Assembly: GCA_037389465.1 (NCBI GenBank)
Contig: JAZARR010000153.1
Location: 8,698,501 to 8,762,500, forward strand
From: Baylisascaris procyonis
Lineage: Eukaryota > Nematoda > Chromadorea > Rhabditida > Ascarididae
Direction of reading: 5' to 3'
DNA length: 64,000 nt
Numbering within the stretch: position 1 is the first letter of the stretch; every line of letters starts with the position of its first letter. The translations under genes were made by a program, and so were the position numbers. Positions 14,238 to 26,455 of the stretch are shown piece after piece. Below the pieces are notes generated by a model that worked only from the letters and a program-made list of their open reading frames with translations, was not told the DNA's origin and ran no database searches.

Positions 14238-14591
14238 ATGAACATATGCCATGCATGGAATGGATCCACAAGCGAATCGTGCATAAACAATCCTCTCGTA
14301 CGCCTTATCAACGAGCGATATTTAGATTTTGTTGGTCTGTGTCTGTCTGAGCATCCTACGATGAAAGTTGTATTCATGCACGGGTCAAAGGTCATATTAT
14401 ATTTCCCTCCTATCAGTAGCTGTTCGGAGTTGGAGTGTTTATTATCCTCTCCCGTTTCTTCCTTCTTGCCTTGTTTTTGGTCTGTACAATCGTTGGTTAT
14501 CTATAGGAATGGCAATTGTCTATGTTTGCTGCTGGGTGAGAGTTTGCGAGATAGGCATTGCTTCGTTTGCTCACTACGGATATTTGCATAA
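14238..14591 (+). other. Unassigned 117-codon open frame
   Basis: An ATG-initiated open frame of normal amino-acid composition (seven-plus Cys, few homopolymers) in a locally GC-richer patch. I recognise no domain, signal peptide or relative, and a second frame is open across the same bases, which argues for chance. It contains a perfect DR1 motif at 14382-14394. Listed because it is the least repetitive long open frame in the left half. Confidence 0.12.
14382..14394 (+). promoter_or_regulatory. Perfect DR1 nuclear-receptor-type motif
   Basis: GGGTCA A AGGTCA, the canonical DR1 pattern bound by HNF4/RXR-type receptors. It is isolated, 23 kb upstream of the nearest gene. Confidence 0.3.
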
Positions 14592-14689
14592 CACGAATAT
14601 TCGTCCAACTAGGGGTTTATTTGTTCAGCGTTTACAGTGCATATACTCTTCCTTTGCGTATATATTTATCAAATTTTATTGCTTTTAGG

Positions 14690-14862
14690 AATTTTATTTA
14701 ATTGTTTATTGCTTACTTTTATTTATTTGTTTATTATTCCTTTTTATTTACTTGTTTACTGTTTACTTTTATTTACTTGTTTACTGTTTACTTTTATTTA
14801 CTTGTTTACTGTTTACTTTTATTTACTTGTTTGCTGTTTACTTTTATTTATTTGTTTACTAT
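14690..14862. repeat. 25-bp tandem repeat (TTTAC-rich)
   Basis: Unit ATTTACTTGTTTACTGTTTACTTTT-like (for example starts at 14771 and 14796), about six copies, the left ones more diverged. Because 25 is not a multiple of three, all three frames stay open, which explains three overlapping spurious open frames here. Confidence 0.9.
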
Positions 14863-14869
14863 TCAACGT

Positions 14870-17800
14870 TGGTTTTTCCTGATTGCATCCTGAAATATCG
14901 TTCCTTTTTAAATGCTTACAAGGAAAGTGCGTCCTTTGAATGAGATTGTTTCTGCTTACATCTATGCATAATGATGTTTTAACGGTAGTATTCTTTTTTA
15001 AGTGCATTTAATATCTTTGTGAATATATAAATAGAGAATAATTTCCTTCTCAAAAAAGTCATATTCATTTCCTAAGTTTGTGAAACAGGGGATTTTATGA
15101 AATATTTCAGAAATATACCCGGAAGCAGATGAATTTTTTTTTTATAACTATAACCACTAATGGGTCATAAATCAAATTTTCCAAAGCCGAATGGGAGAGC
15201 AAAGTCGGATTGCTATTGTTTGACAAAGGAAACGATGAACTTTGATATTTTATGGCTTCATCTTCTATAGTGAGTTAGTTTATGCCAGTGTTATTTGCAT
15301 TTCGATCGTCGTTTATGTTGCAAATGATGTGTCCGCAACGTGATGCTAGTTAAATCGATCGAAGCCTTGTGTTGACGAAGGACTCCGGAGTCTGACTCCA
15401 CTTGGAGTTTATTTGAATATTTTAATGAAGTTATGCCTATCGGTTATTTGTTATCAATTATAGTATTATAGTTTGTTAAGTGGATGAATTTAAATTGAAA
15501 TAATTTGTGTTTAAGTATGGACTCATTTAAGTATGCATAAATTTGCATATCTATTTAAAAGTTTACATTTAAGTAGGCATAGAAATTCTGAAGAGAACTA
15601 CTGACTCAGTGATTACTCATTATCGTTGGAGTACTTTAATGCTAATGAAACTTGAAAATGTGAATATTGGAAAATATTAGCAAAAAAAAAATTTTTTTTT
15701 GCAATTTAATTTAAGAAATTATATTTTTGAATGTTTATTGTCACTCCATTATGGCTCAAATATAAGAAAGAAGAATCTTTTTTATAAAAAAATTACTCAT
15801 CTAATATATTTTTTTCTAAGAAAAAAATTTGAATAGGAATAATGGATGAGCTATAATAAATCCTCATATCTTTTTTCAATATTCCGTATTATCCAACTAT
15901 TAGATATCTATATTTGTTCTTGAATCGATTAATCTAATGCTATACGTTCATAATATTTTCTAATAAAAGCAATCCCCCTTACAGTGTTGTATATCCCCTC
16001 CCCCAGAATACTATATACCCCCTCCCCTCTCCTCCCCCCCCCCGCAAATTAAAAAATTATTTTTCATTTTTAATTTTCATAATTGAATTTTTCTTTTTTC
16101 TAAATTTTTATTTTCATTTTCTTCAACATGATTTCGTTGAAGCGATTTTATCAAACGTACTTAGCATCATTAAAATTTCAAAAAGTATATTGAAGTTTGT
16201 AGTATGTACTTTAATCCTAAAATGTATGAGTAATTGTCGAGAACTTTTTTTCAACATTTACGTCACATTCATTCATAAAGAGATATAAAATTTCATTACC
16301 TACAAGCATAAGTTGAAACTTTAGCGCATATTTTATTTTTTATCACTTTTCGTCTCAACAATGAGGTTTGCATTTGTATAGGTAATATTAGATGTATATT
16401 GTATAGAGATTAATTTAGAATGTAGAAATACATAGATGGTTATTTGCATATTGAGAAATGTAGAAATATGGAGGATATTGTAGTCGCATAACTCAATGAA
16501 GCTATTATCTATTTGTTTGCAAAATATAGCACGCTGCCATTGCAAAAAATTGCAAAACGTAAATGGTCATTGGAGAAGAATGCGAATTGCAAATGGCCAT
16601 TGCAAAAATTGCAAAATACAAGTTTCTATTGCAATAAATTTTTTTAAAAAATGACTTATAAATTACCGTTGCAAATGTGCAAAATATGTTATTGAAAAAA
16701 GATCTTCTCTTCTAAATCGTATATAGCAAAGAAACTTTTCGCACTTTCTATTGTTCTGTGATTACTCATTGAAGCCGAACGCCGGAAATGACTTTTTTTT
16801 AATGAATCTTGCTTTGCCGCTGAAGTGTTCATTTTAGAGCACCATATTTGGAAGATATGATATTGATATCATTGTTCTGCGCTGTAACAAATTTTGCTTT
16901 GCAAAATTGCATTGTGACATGTCTGTCTATATGTATGTCTGTGTCTGCTTGTTTATCTGAACGATGAAATTCAGTCGGTAAAATGTCGCACCAAATGATG
17001 ATGACTTTCTACGGTATAATTTTACCCACCGAAAAAAGTTTCTTTCAGATCCAATTTCCCAAAAAAAGTTCTCCTCCCCCTCCTCTCCTCCCTCTCTCTG
17101 ATCTCTCTCCTCCCTTCTCCTCCGATACCCCTCCCCTCCCCCCCCCAAGAAAAAATGACTGACCACAAATTTCTTCAATTATGAGATCATCAGTAAAACA
17201 ATTAAGCGGCTAAACTTATTTATTTTTTCTCCGTTTTTTCTTATTTCCTTTTCCATCTATATAAATTCCACACTATATCATAACAGATATTCTTTTTTCG
17301 TTTATGGGAATATTTTTCCAACTGTATTATGTTATTTTGGAAAAACATACGATGGGCATTTTGCTCTGCTCTAATAATCTCCTTTATTTTGAGAGATTAA
17401 TTATAAAGTTTTTTTTTATCAGCAATTATTTTCATTATTTGAGCATATGCTAATTTTTCTTCGTTTAATGATAAAAAATAATCAATAAAATCAATCAATA
17501 ATTTTTTCCCCTCAAATAATAATCAGTAGTTTCTTCATTGATAATTTATTTATTCTATTTTATTTATTTCTTCTTAAGTATATTTTTTTGTATTATTTGT
17601 TTATTGCTTTCATTGTTGTTGTCTTGTTTTTTTTCCTTTTTTTTCTCGTATATTTTTTCCATTATTCATCCACAGTATTGGAATATTGCTATTAAAAAGT
17701 GAAAAAAAAAAGATGTTCTGAAAGGAATTAATGCAAAGCGTCAAATGATGCGTTTTGTTTTTGAATCGATTTATTGTGTAAACTTTGTGGGAAATTTTTC

Positions 17801-19520
17801 TTGCAATTTGCAATCTGCAACTTGCGCAATAGTCCTACGGCAACGCGATACTTATGCCTATGTTTGTTTATCTCACTCTTTATCCGTTAATTGCAATAGG
17901 GAAGCAATTAAAGTTGGAGTTCTAAAATTTGCATATAAATTTAATCACTACATTATAATAATAACATATCAGAACATGATCAAAACGGTGATCAGACATC
18001 AACAAGATTATCATATCTATCAGCTTTTATAATTTTATTTTTTATGGTTTATAAATTGGTACCATATCAATGACATAGGCAGACGTATATTGCTAACTTA
18101 AAGATATAACGTTCCCATGATAGGCATTTGCAAAAAAAAAGAAGTACAAACACACACACATACACATATTAAATAATTCTTTTTGTAGATTGATGTCGTT
18201 GATATCGTCGTTCGAACAAAGTTCACTGTAGATCAAAGATCAATAAAAATGACTGTATACTATCAAATACAACTAGTAGTTATCAAACGCCATCTATGCA
18301 ATCTTTGTAGTTTTCTTTTTTTAGAGACTACATATCTATATGTATGCTAGCATATCGCTTTCCTCTTTTATAAATTTTTATTTTTAAAAAATTAAAGTTA
18401 ATAAACCAGGGTTTTTTTTATTATTGTTGTTGTTTTAATAATAATGCTTATCAGTTGAAGCTTATCCTAAATTCGATTGCCTAGTTGAATTTTTTTAGTT
18501 AAAAATTTACAAAGATAAATAAATGTATTTGGAAAAGCGATGAGTAAGCTATATGTTTATTCTCGTTTTTTTTTCGAGAATCTTGACATAACGGATTCAT
18601 GATAAGCGTGAAATGATAAAAAGCACAAGTCGTGTTTTTTTTTAATCTAAAACTCTAAAACTTTTGCATGTTTCATCGGAGATTAGGATTATATAGAATG
18701 GAGTAACGCGCTTGATAACAAAGTTTGTTTTTGCTTTTTTTTTCTCTGAAGGGTCGCTTTCTATCCCCTATTCCCTTATGCTGAGAATACTTGTTTTGCT
18801 TTGTAAAATTGCGTTATGATGGTGTCGTGTCTGTGCTTGTGTATGTATGTCTGCGTTTGTCTGTCTCTCATTTCGATAATTCCAACAATTGAATCATTGA
18901 GGCTAAAATTTCAAAATTTGGTGGGTGTAATTTCTACCAAAAAAGCAGCTTCTTTTACCATATTTTATGCTGAAGCATCTTCATTTTTTAAGTTGAACTA
19001 ATTAATTTTTTTTTTTTGAATTATTTAATTATTTTTAATTTAAGTTGAATTAATTTTTTTACATTTAATTTCGCAAAAACATTATTTGTTTTCAATTTTG
19101 ATGGTGGGAGAATTCAAGAAGCGCATATCATTTCAGCCCATTTGGTGCGCTTATTCGCTTATCTCAATTTCACATTCCAAAATGCGCCTTAGGTAAGGCT
19201 GTGTTAACACCTAATAAAAAGTGTCGATGCAGGTATATATGCAAAAGGTTGTTAATTGCAAGTCAACAAAGGCATATATGAATGTGTTTTGCTTCTTGAT
19301 ACAGGAAATTCGTCTGGGCGTCTATCGATGTGTGTCCGTTCACATGAACGACCTCAGCTCAATACCACTGACTAATCGCGTGCATATTGAGAATGAACGA
19401 TGTTTTTTTTTTCGCCTTTACCTTTGAATGCTTTATTAAAAGCAATGTTGCATTAATTTGTAGCCTAGCTATTTGGTTGATTGTTGAACGTGGTGCAAAG
19501 ATCAAAGTTGCAGTGGTGTT
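14870..19520. other. AT-rich gene-free sequence
   Basis: No gene seen. Contains C-rich tracts at about 15,970-16,043 and 17,069-17,150, and a loose array of TTGCAAAA/CCATTGCAAAA motifs at about 16,500-16,690. Confidence 0.55.
16535..16640. repeat. Imperfect direct repeats of CATTGCAAAA
   Basis: Motifs GCCATTGCAAAA, GGTCATTGGAGAA, GGCCATTGCAAAAA and TCTATTGCAATAA recur about every 40 bases, each followed by AAATTGCAAAA. Short and diverged. Confidence 0.5.
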
Positions 19521-19529
19521 TATCGGCAA

Positions 19530-19740
19530 GGATACGTGTTTGTGTGTGTATATGTGTATCTGTGTATGTATGTGTGTGTCTGTATCTGTGTGTATCTGTG
19601 TCTGTGTGTATGTATGCTTGTGTTTGTGTGTGTCTGTGTGTATGTGTGCGCGCGTGTGTGTATGTGTGTGTCTGTGTCTGTTTATGTATATGTGGTCTGT
19701 GTCCGCATCTGTGTATGTATGTTTGTTTCTGTGCGTATTT
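19530..19740. repeat. TG-rich imperfect microsatellite
   Basis: Interrupted GTGT/GTATGT/GTCTGT repeats over about 200 bases. Long open frames on both strands (Cys/Val-rich on plus, Thr/His-rich on minus) are by-products of the repeat. Confidence 0.93.
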
Positions 19741-20228
19741 TTGTGTGCTTCAAAATTAAACCCTATTTTTGCATTTGATATGTGATAGTCCCTTAAAAAA
19801 AACATTTTTTTGCCTATCACAAAGAATTTTTATTATCACCATCTCATGATCACTTATAAACTATATTGCTTACGTATTTTATTATTGATTCATAAGCGTC
19901 GAATGCTTTTTTTTCTATATGAATCGTTTCTTATCAATAATATTTAAAGTATACACCACTGAATTTAATGTTCAATTTTGAATCGTCTTACTTACTTTCG
20001 ATTGTGTAATATAGATTATTCAAATTTATATGGAAATTTTTTCGTTTTATTTATAGTCGATTTTTAGTTTCATACTTATAGATTTGTAGGGATTGAATAT
20101 TATTCATATTTAGCTTACATTGAATATTTTATTTTACCAGAAGAAAGTCTTCACCGGAAAAGCTATTTTAATGTTTTCTAAAGCCACTCATTGGGATTTC
20201 TTCTAATTGTTTGAAGGCTTTCTTTTGG

Positions 20229-20229
<1 letters not shown>

Positions 20230-20294
<65 letters not shown>

Positions 20295-20297
20295 ATA

Positions 20298-20333
<36 letters not shown>
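20230..20333. repeat. (TA)n microsatellite with ATGTATG interruptions
   Basis: About 104 bases of TA dinucleotide, interrupted near the middle by GTATGTA and ATGTATA variants. Confidence 0.97.
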
Positions 20334-20335
<2 letters not shown>

Positions 20336-22479
20336 GTACCCATCTTTTATGTTGTTTATGCTAGTCGGAATTGTGCTTTGACGAAGATGCACGTCCCATG
20401 AAGGTGAACGTACCTTGTCGAGCATACATACCAAAAAATAAAAAAGATGTATCTATGTTATACATAGGTACGCAATGATATATCAACCATTAAACTAAAA
20501 TATTTGGTGAGCAGACTTCATTTTATACTGATAAGCGTTATCGGCGATACAAAGTAGACGTTTTAGTGTTGCTCACGTCCTTTGCTTTCTGCTCGTCGTT
20601 TATCAACATACTAAGTGAACCTACATCGACTGCTAACAACCCCTTTTGTACATCACCGCCCACCTTCCTCTTCTTCACCTCCCCACTCCTCCCCTTCCTC
20701 CTTCCACAATCCTTTCTTTCAGCCATTCCATGCCAAATTTGAAGTAATCTTTCAAGCTCACGATTCATAGATGCAATATTTGCGTATTTTGCTTATCGGC
20801 AACGAATAGAAAAGAAATATAAGTTGACATTACCATTTTCTTCATATTGAAGGCAGTAATATAGCCGTATTTTTCAATTCGTTTTTTTATGAGCTTCTTC
20901 ATCAATTGGTGAGAGGAGTCCATTTTGAGAGGGATAAAAATAAGGTGGAATTATGTGCTTTGACTTTAAAGAGATCATGTGCTATGATTTTAGTTATTAA
21001 TAAATTCTTCCGATATATCATTTTTCTTTTCGAATTATTTCAAATGAGTATCTGTGTTATTATAATTTATCTGTGTTATATAATTATTCGCCTCTTTCCT
21101 ACTTTAGGATATGCAAATAATGCCAATATGTAGTCTGTTGATAATTTTTAGTCACTAATTAAATTTGGTGTTATACTTGAGAACAATAAATTCGATGACT
21201 AATAACGATAAATTTCATTACTGCTATATGCTGAAGATAGTCCAACATAGGTTTGATATAACACAACTTGTGCTATTTGTAATGCAAAAATTAATGCATC
21301 ATTTTTGGCATATTGCTTAACAATTTACTCTATTTCACTCGAAAAGTGCACTATTCGTATTATTCCGTCATATCGAATGGCCTGGTGCAATATGTTCTTC
21401 GTTTTTACACTTGTTTATCAGACATATCTACATTATGAGCCATAAAAATTTCGTCGAAATTCATAAATCATCATATTTGCATATCGTACTTTAGTATAGT
21501 ACAGCAAATTTGCATATCTATTATCATATTCTCATTTCGTATATACATATATACATGTACATAATGATGTGCCATATTAAATCTTTTGAATAAACGGAAT
21601 ATTTGATGTTTTATTCGTATATGTGATATGTCTATGCTGTATGAAAGTGCTGCACTCTTTGGTAAATGTGCACTATCGCACCTCTTTATATACGCAATAT
21701 AATAGTTGGATTTATAACGTAAATCTCAACTACAATCTTATTTTTACTAAACTAATGGGGGTGGTTTTATTGAGGTTGGTAAGGTTATTCACACCTCTAT
21801 CGTAATAAGCGACAACCAGAAGGTCTCACATTCATCAGCTGGCAATAAAACAAGTTAAGCTTGAATAGATATACGTCTATTCATTGCATTGAGATTCTCT
21901 TTTAGAAGCTCATTTCGTCTTCGAATCCTTCCTCTTGAACACCTAGAATCCCTTATGTATCCGTTCGAAAATCAATCGAAAAGCATTTACAAACAAAACT
22001 TTTTTTGCTAATCACTATAGAATTTGCACAGAATGTGCACATTCATATGATATGATAGGTTTGTTGATGTGCTTGAAATGCTTTTATCAAATGTATTCTC
22101 TCTTTTTTTTTTGCAATTGATAATCACAAATATTGAATGTACTTTTTAAGATAACATTTTGAAGGGATTATTTATTATATACTGTCTTTTTATGATTATA
22201 TAATGATCGATATTTTTATTTTTCTAATTTTTCTTTTATTATTTAAATATTATTACATTCGTTTATTTCCTTTTCATAGATTCAGCTCATATTTTATTCG
22301 TTTCGTATTTCGTTTTCGTTTTCTCGGTTATTTTTTTTCGTAAATTAAAACTCAGATTATTTTTTATTTTCAGGTATCGTTTTGTTATTGTGGTATCGCT
22401 TCTCCCGCTGACAACGTCAAACTGCGTCTCAACGTCGAAAACGTTACAGGTTCGATTTTATTATTTTTCTTTTATAATC

Positions 22480-22481
<2 letters not shown>
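20334..22481. other. AT-rich gene-free sequence
   Basis: No recognisable gene; a CT-rich, coding-like patch at about 20,640-20,710 is a pyrimidine tract. Confidence 0.5.
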
Positions 22482-22563
<82 letters not shown>

Positions 22564-22632
22564 TTTATATTTATGTTTATATTTATATTTATATTTATAT
22601 TTGTATTTATATTTATATTTATATATATATAG
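22482..22632. repeat. Compound (TA)n-(TTTA)n-(TATTTA)n microsatellite
   Basis: Starts as TA dinucleotide (to about 22,513), switches to TTTA tetranucleotide (to about 22,560), then a TTTATA-type hexanucleotide and ends TATATATA. The stepwise change of unit is typical of slippage growth. Confidence 0.95.
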
Positions 22633-22980
22633 TTGTAACTACCAATGGTGGGGATCTTTTCTGCCCGCTTCTGTCACCCAATCTACTCACCTTTGCCCAA
22701 TCTTATCTTGGTTCGATTTTCTACCTCTATACTCTTCATGTTGTTGATATAGACTTGACATTCATTTGAAGTAATATTTTTCTATAATTTATTTAGATGT
22801 CTATGTATATATTTTAGTAGCTCAAGGTTATGATAAAGCTGATCAACAAGGTACGAATAGAAGTATAAGAGGATGGAGGGGTTATGAGTTCATTGACTTT
22901 TAAATATATTCATCTCTCACTTCTACGTTGATGCTTTGTGGTATATTATGATATTGGGCTGAATAATGTAGTAGTTCAAT

Positions 22981-25900
22981 GACAAACAACTATTCATCTT
23001 TTGAACGTTTACTTTACTGCCACCGTGTAGGTCGACAGAGGGAGGGGGGTAAATGTAGGTCGACGGAACGGGGGAGGGGGTAAGCCTAAAATGGGAACTA
23101 TATTTCGGTTGCTATGACAAACAACTATTCATCTTTTGAACGTTTACTTTACTGCCACCGTGTAGGTCGACAGGGGGAGGGGGTAAATGTAGGTCGACGG
23201 AAGGGGGAGGGGTAAGCCTAAAATGGGAACTATATTTCGGTTGCTATGACAAACAACTATTCATATTTTGAACGTTTACTTTACTGCCACCGTGTAGGTC
23301 GACAGGGGGAGGGGGGTAAATGTAGGTCGACGGAAGGGGGAGGGGGTAAGCCTAAAATGGGAACTATATTTCGGTTGCTATGTCAAACAACTATTCATAT
23401 TTTGAACGTTTACTTTACTGCCACCGTGTAGGTCGACAGGAGGAGGGGGTAAATGTAGGTCGACGGAAGGGGGAGGGGGTAAGCCTAAAATGGGAACTAT
23501 ATTTCGGTTGCTATGGCAAACAACTATTCATATTTTGAACGTTTACTTTACTGCCACCGTGTAGGTCGACAGGGGGAGGGGGGTAAATGTAGGTCGACGG
23601 AAGGGGGAGGGGGTAAGCCTAAAATGGGGACTATATTTCGGTTGCTATGACAAACAACTATTCATCTTTTGAACGTTTACTTTACTGCCACCGTGTAGGT
23701 CGACAGGGGGAGGGGGGTAAATGTAGGTCGACGGAAGGGGGAGGGGGTAAGCCTAAAATGGGAACTATATTTCGGTTGCTATGACAAACAACTATTCATA
23801 TTTTGAACGTTTACTTTACTGCCACCGTGTAGGTCGACAGGGGGAGGGGGGTAAATGTAGGTCGACGGAAGGGGGGGGTAAGCCTAAAATGGGAACTATA
23901 TTTCGGTTGCTATGACAAACAACTATTCATCTTTTGAACGTTTACTTTACTGCCACCGTGTAGGTCGACAGGGGGAGGGGGGGGTAAATGTAGGTCGACG
24001 GAAGGGGGAGGGGGTAAGCCTAAAATGGGAACTATATTTCGGTTGCTATGACAAACAACTATTCATCTTTTGAACGTTTACTTTACTGCCACCGTGTAGG
24101 TCGACAGGGGGAGGGGGGTAAATGTAGGTCGACGGAAGGGGGGAGGGGTAAGCCTAAAATGGGAACTATATTTCGGTTGCTATGACAAACAACTATTCAT
24201 CTTTTGAACGTTTACTTTACTGCCACCGTGTAGGTCGACAGGGGGAGGGGGGGGTAAATGTAGGTCGACGGAAGGGGGGGGGGGTAAGCCTAAAATGGGA
24301 ACTATATTTCGGTTGCTATGACAAACAACTATTCATCTTTTGAACGTTTACTTTACTGCCACCGTGTAGGTCGACAGGGGGAGGGGGGTAAATGTAGGTC
24401 GACGGAGGGGGGAGGGGGTAAGCCTAAAATGGGAACTATATTTCGGTTGCTATGGCAAACAACTATTCATATTTTGAACGTTTACTTTACTGCCACCGTG
24501 TAGGTCGACAGGGGGAGGGGGGGTAAATGTAGGTCGACGGAAGGGGGAGGGGTAAGCCTAAAATGGGAACTATATTTCGGTTGCTATGACAAACAACTAT
24601 TCATCTTTTGAACGTTTACTTTACTGCCACCGTGTAGGTCGACAGGGGGAGGGGGGGGGTAAATGTAGGTCGACGGAAGGGGGGGGGGTAAGCCTAAAAT
24701 GGGAACTATATTTCGGTTGCTATGACAAACAACTATTCATCTTTTGAACGTTTACTTTACTGCCACCGTGTAGGTCGACAGGGGGAGGGGGGTAAATGTA
24801 GGTCGACGGAAGGGGGAGGGGGTAAGCCTAAAATGGGAACTATATTTCGGTTGCTATGACAAACAACTATTCATCTTTTGAACGTTTACTTTACTGCCAC
24901 CGTGTAGGTCGACAGGGGGAGGGGGTAAATGTAGGTCGACGGAAGGGGGAGGGGTAAGCCTAAAATGGGAACTATATTTCGGTTGCTATGACAAACAACT
25001 ATTCATCTTTTGAACGTTTACTTTACTGCCACCGTGTAGGTCGACAGGGGGAGGGGGTAAATGTAGGTCGACGGAAAGGGGGAGGGGTAAGCCTAAAATG
25101 GGAACTATATTTCGGTTGCTATGACAAACAACTATTCATCTTTTGAACGTTTACTTTACTGCCACCGTGTAGGTCGACAGGGGGAGGGGGGGGTAAATGT
25201 AGGTCGACGGAAGGGGGAGGGGGTAAGCCTAAAATGGGAACTATATTTCGGTTGCTATGACAAACAACTATTCATCTTTTGAACGTTTACTTTACTGCCA
25301 CCGTGTAGGTCGACAGGGGGAGGGGGGGTAAATGTAGGTCGACGGAAGGGGGAGGGGTAAGCCTAAAATGGGAACTATATTTCGGTTGCTATGACAAACA
25401 ACTATTCATCTTTTGAACGTTTACTTTACTGCCACCGTGTAGGTCGACAGGGGGAGGGGGGGTAAATGTAGGTCGACGGAAGGGGGAGGGGGTAAGCCTA
25501 AAATGGGAACTATATTTCGGTTGCTATGACAAACAACTATTCATCTTTTGAACGTTTACTTTACTGCCACCGTGTAGGTCGACGGGGGAGGGGGGTAAAT
25601 GTAGGTCGACGGAAGGGGGAGGGGTAAGCCTAAAATGGGAACTATATTTCGGTTGCTATGACAAACAACTATTCATCTTTTGAACGTTTACTTTACTGCC
25701 ACCGTGTAGGTCGACAGGGGGAGGGGGGTAAATGTAGGTCGACGGAAGGGGGAGGGGGTAAGCCTAAAATGGGAACTATATTTCGGTTGCTATGACAAAC
25801 AACTATTCATCTTTTGAACGTTTACTTTACTGCCACCGTGTAGGTCGACAGGGGGAGGGGGGGGTAAATGTAGGTCGACGGAAGGGGGAGGGGGTAAGCC

Positions 25901-26455
25901 TAATATGGGAACTATATTTCGGTTGCTATGACAAACAACTATTCATCTTTTGAACGTTTACTTTACTGCCACCGTGTAGGTCGACAGGGGGAGGGGGTAA
26001 ATGTAGGTCGACGGAAGGGGGGAGGGGTAAGCCTAAAATGGGAACTATATTTCGGTTGCTATGACAAACAACTATTCATCTTTTGAACGTTTACTTTACT
26101 GCCACCGTGTAGGTCGACAGGGGGAGGGGGGTAAATGTAGGTCGACGGAAGGGGGGAGGGGTAAGCCTAAAATGGGAACTATATTTCGGTTGCTATGACA
26201 AACAACTATTCATCTTTTGAACGTTTACTTTACTACCACCGTGTAAGTCGACTGGGGGAGAGGGAGGGTAAATCTAAAATGAGATCTATATTTCAATTGC
26301 TATGACAAACAACTATTCATCTTTTGAACGTTTACTTCACTACCACCGTAGGTCGACGGGAGGGGGGGGAGGGATAAACCTTAAATGAGACCTATATTTC
26401 AACTGCTATGACAAACAACTATTCATCTTTTGAACGTTTGCTTTATAACCATCGT
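22981..26455. repeat. 134-bp G-rich minisatellite, about 26 units
   Basis: Units begin with (GA)CAAACAACTATTCAT at 22981, 23116, 23248, 23382, 23515, 23649, 23783, 23914, 24050, 24184, 24320, 24454, 24588, 24724, 24858, 24990, 25123, 25259, 25393, 25528, 25660, 25794, 25930, 26063, 26197, 26304 and 26410. The first 24 are 131-136 bases and near-identical, differing mainly in G-run length. Each carries two sub-repeats GTAGGTCGAC plus a GGGGGAGGGGG-type tract, so each plus-strand unit has at least four G runs. The units at 26197 and 26304 are 106-107 bases, diverged, and have only one G tract; the last is partial. Not coding: short open frames exist only by periodicity. Confidence 0.98.

Noticed and set aside
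14637..14943. Three overlapping Leu/Phe/Tyr-rich, membrane-like open frames
   Set aside because: All come from the 25-bp TTTAC repeat, open in all three frames.
19359..19820. Long open frames on both strands (153, 132, 92 and 80 codons)
   Set aside because: Produced by the TG/CA microsatellite, which lacks stop codons in several frames.
20168..20434. Open frames with long Ile-Tyr runs, here and at the other TA runs (48594-48936, 49402-49675, 51899-52099, 52948-53175)
   Set aside because: TA dinucleotides read as Tyr-Ile; not genes.
23246..24503. Recurrent 61-codon open frames in the G-rich array (23246-23431 and 24318-24503)
   Set aside because: Identical by repetition; a frame survives only in units where G-run lengths happen to fit.
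22981..26455. CRISPR-like array
   Set aside because: No unique spacers; the whole unit repeats, and the genome is eukaryotic.
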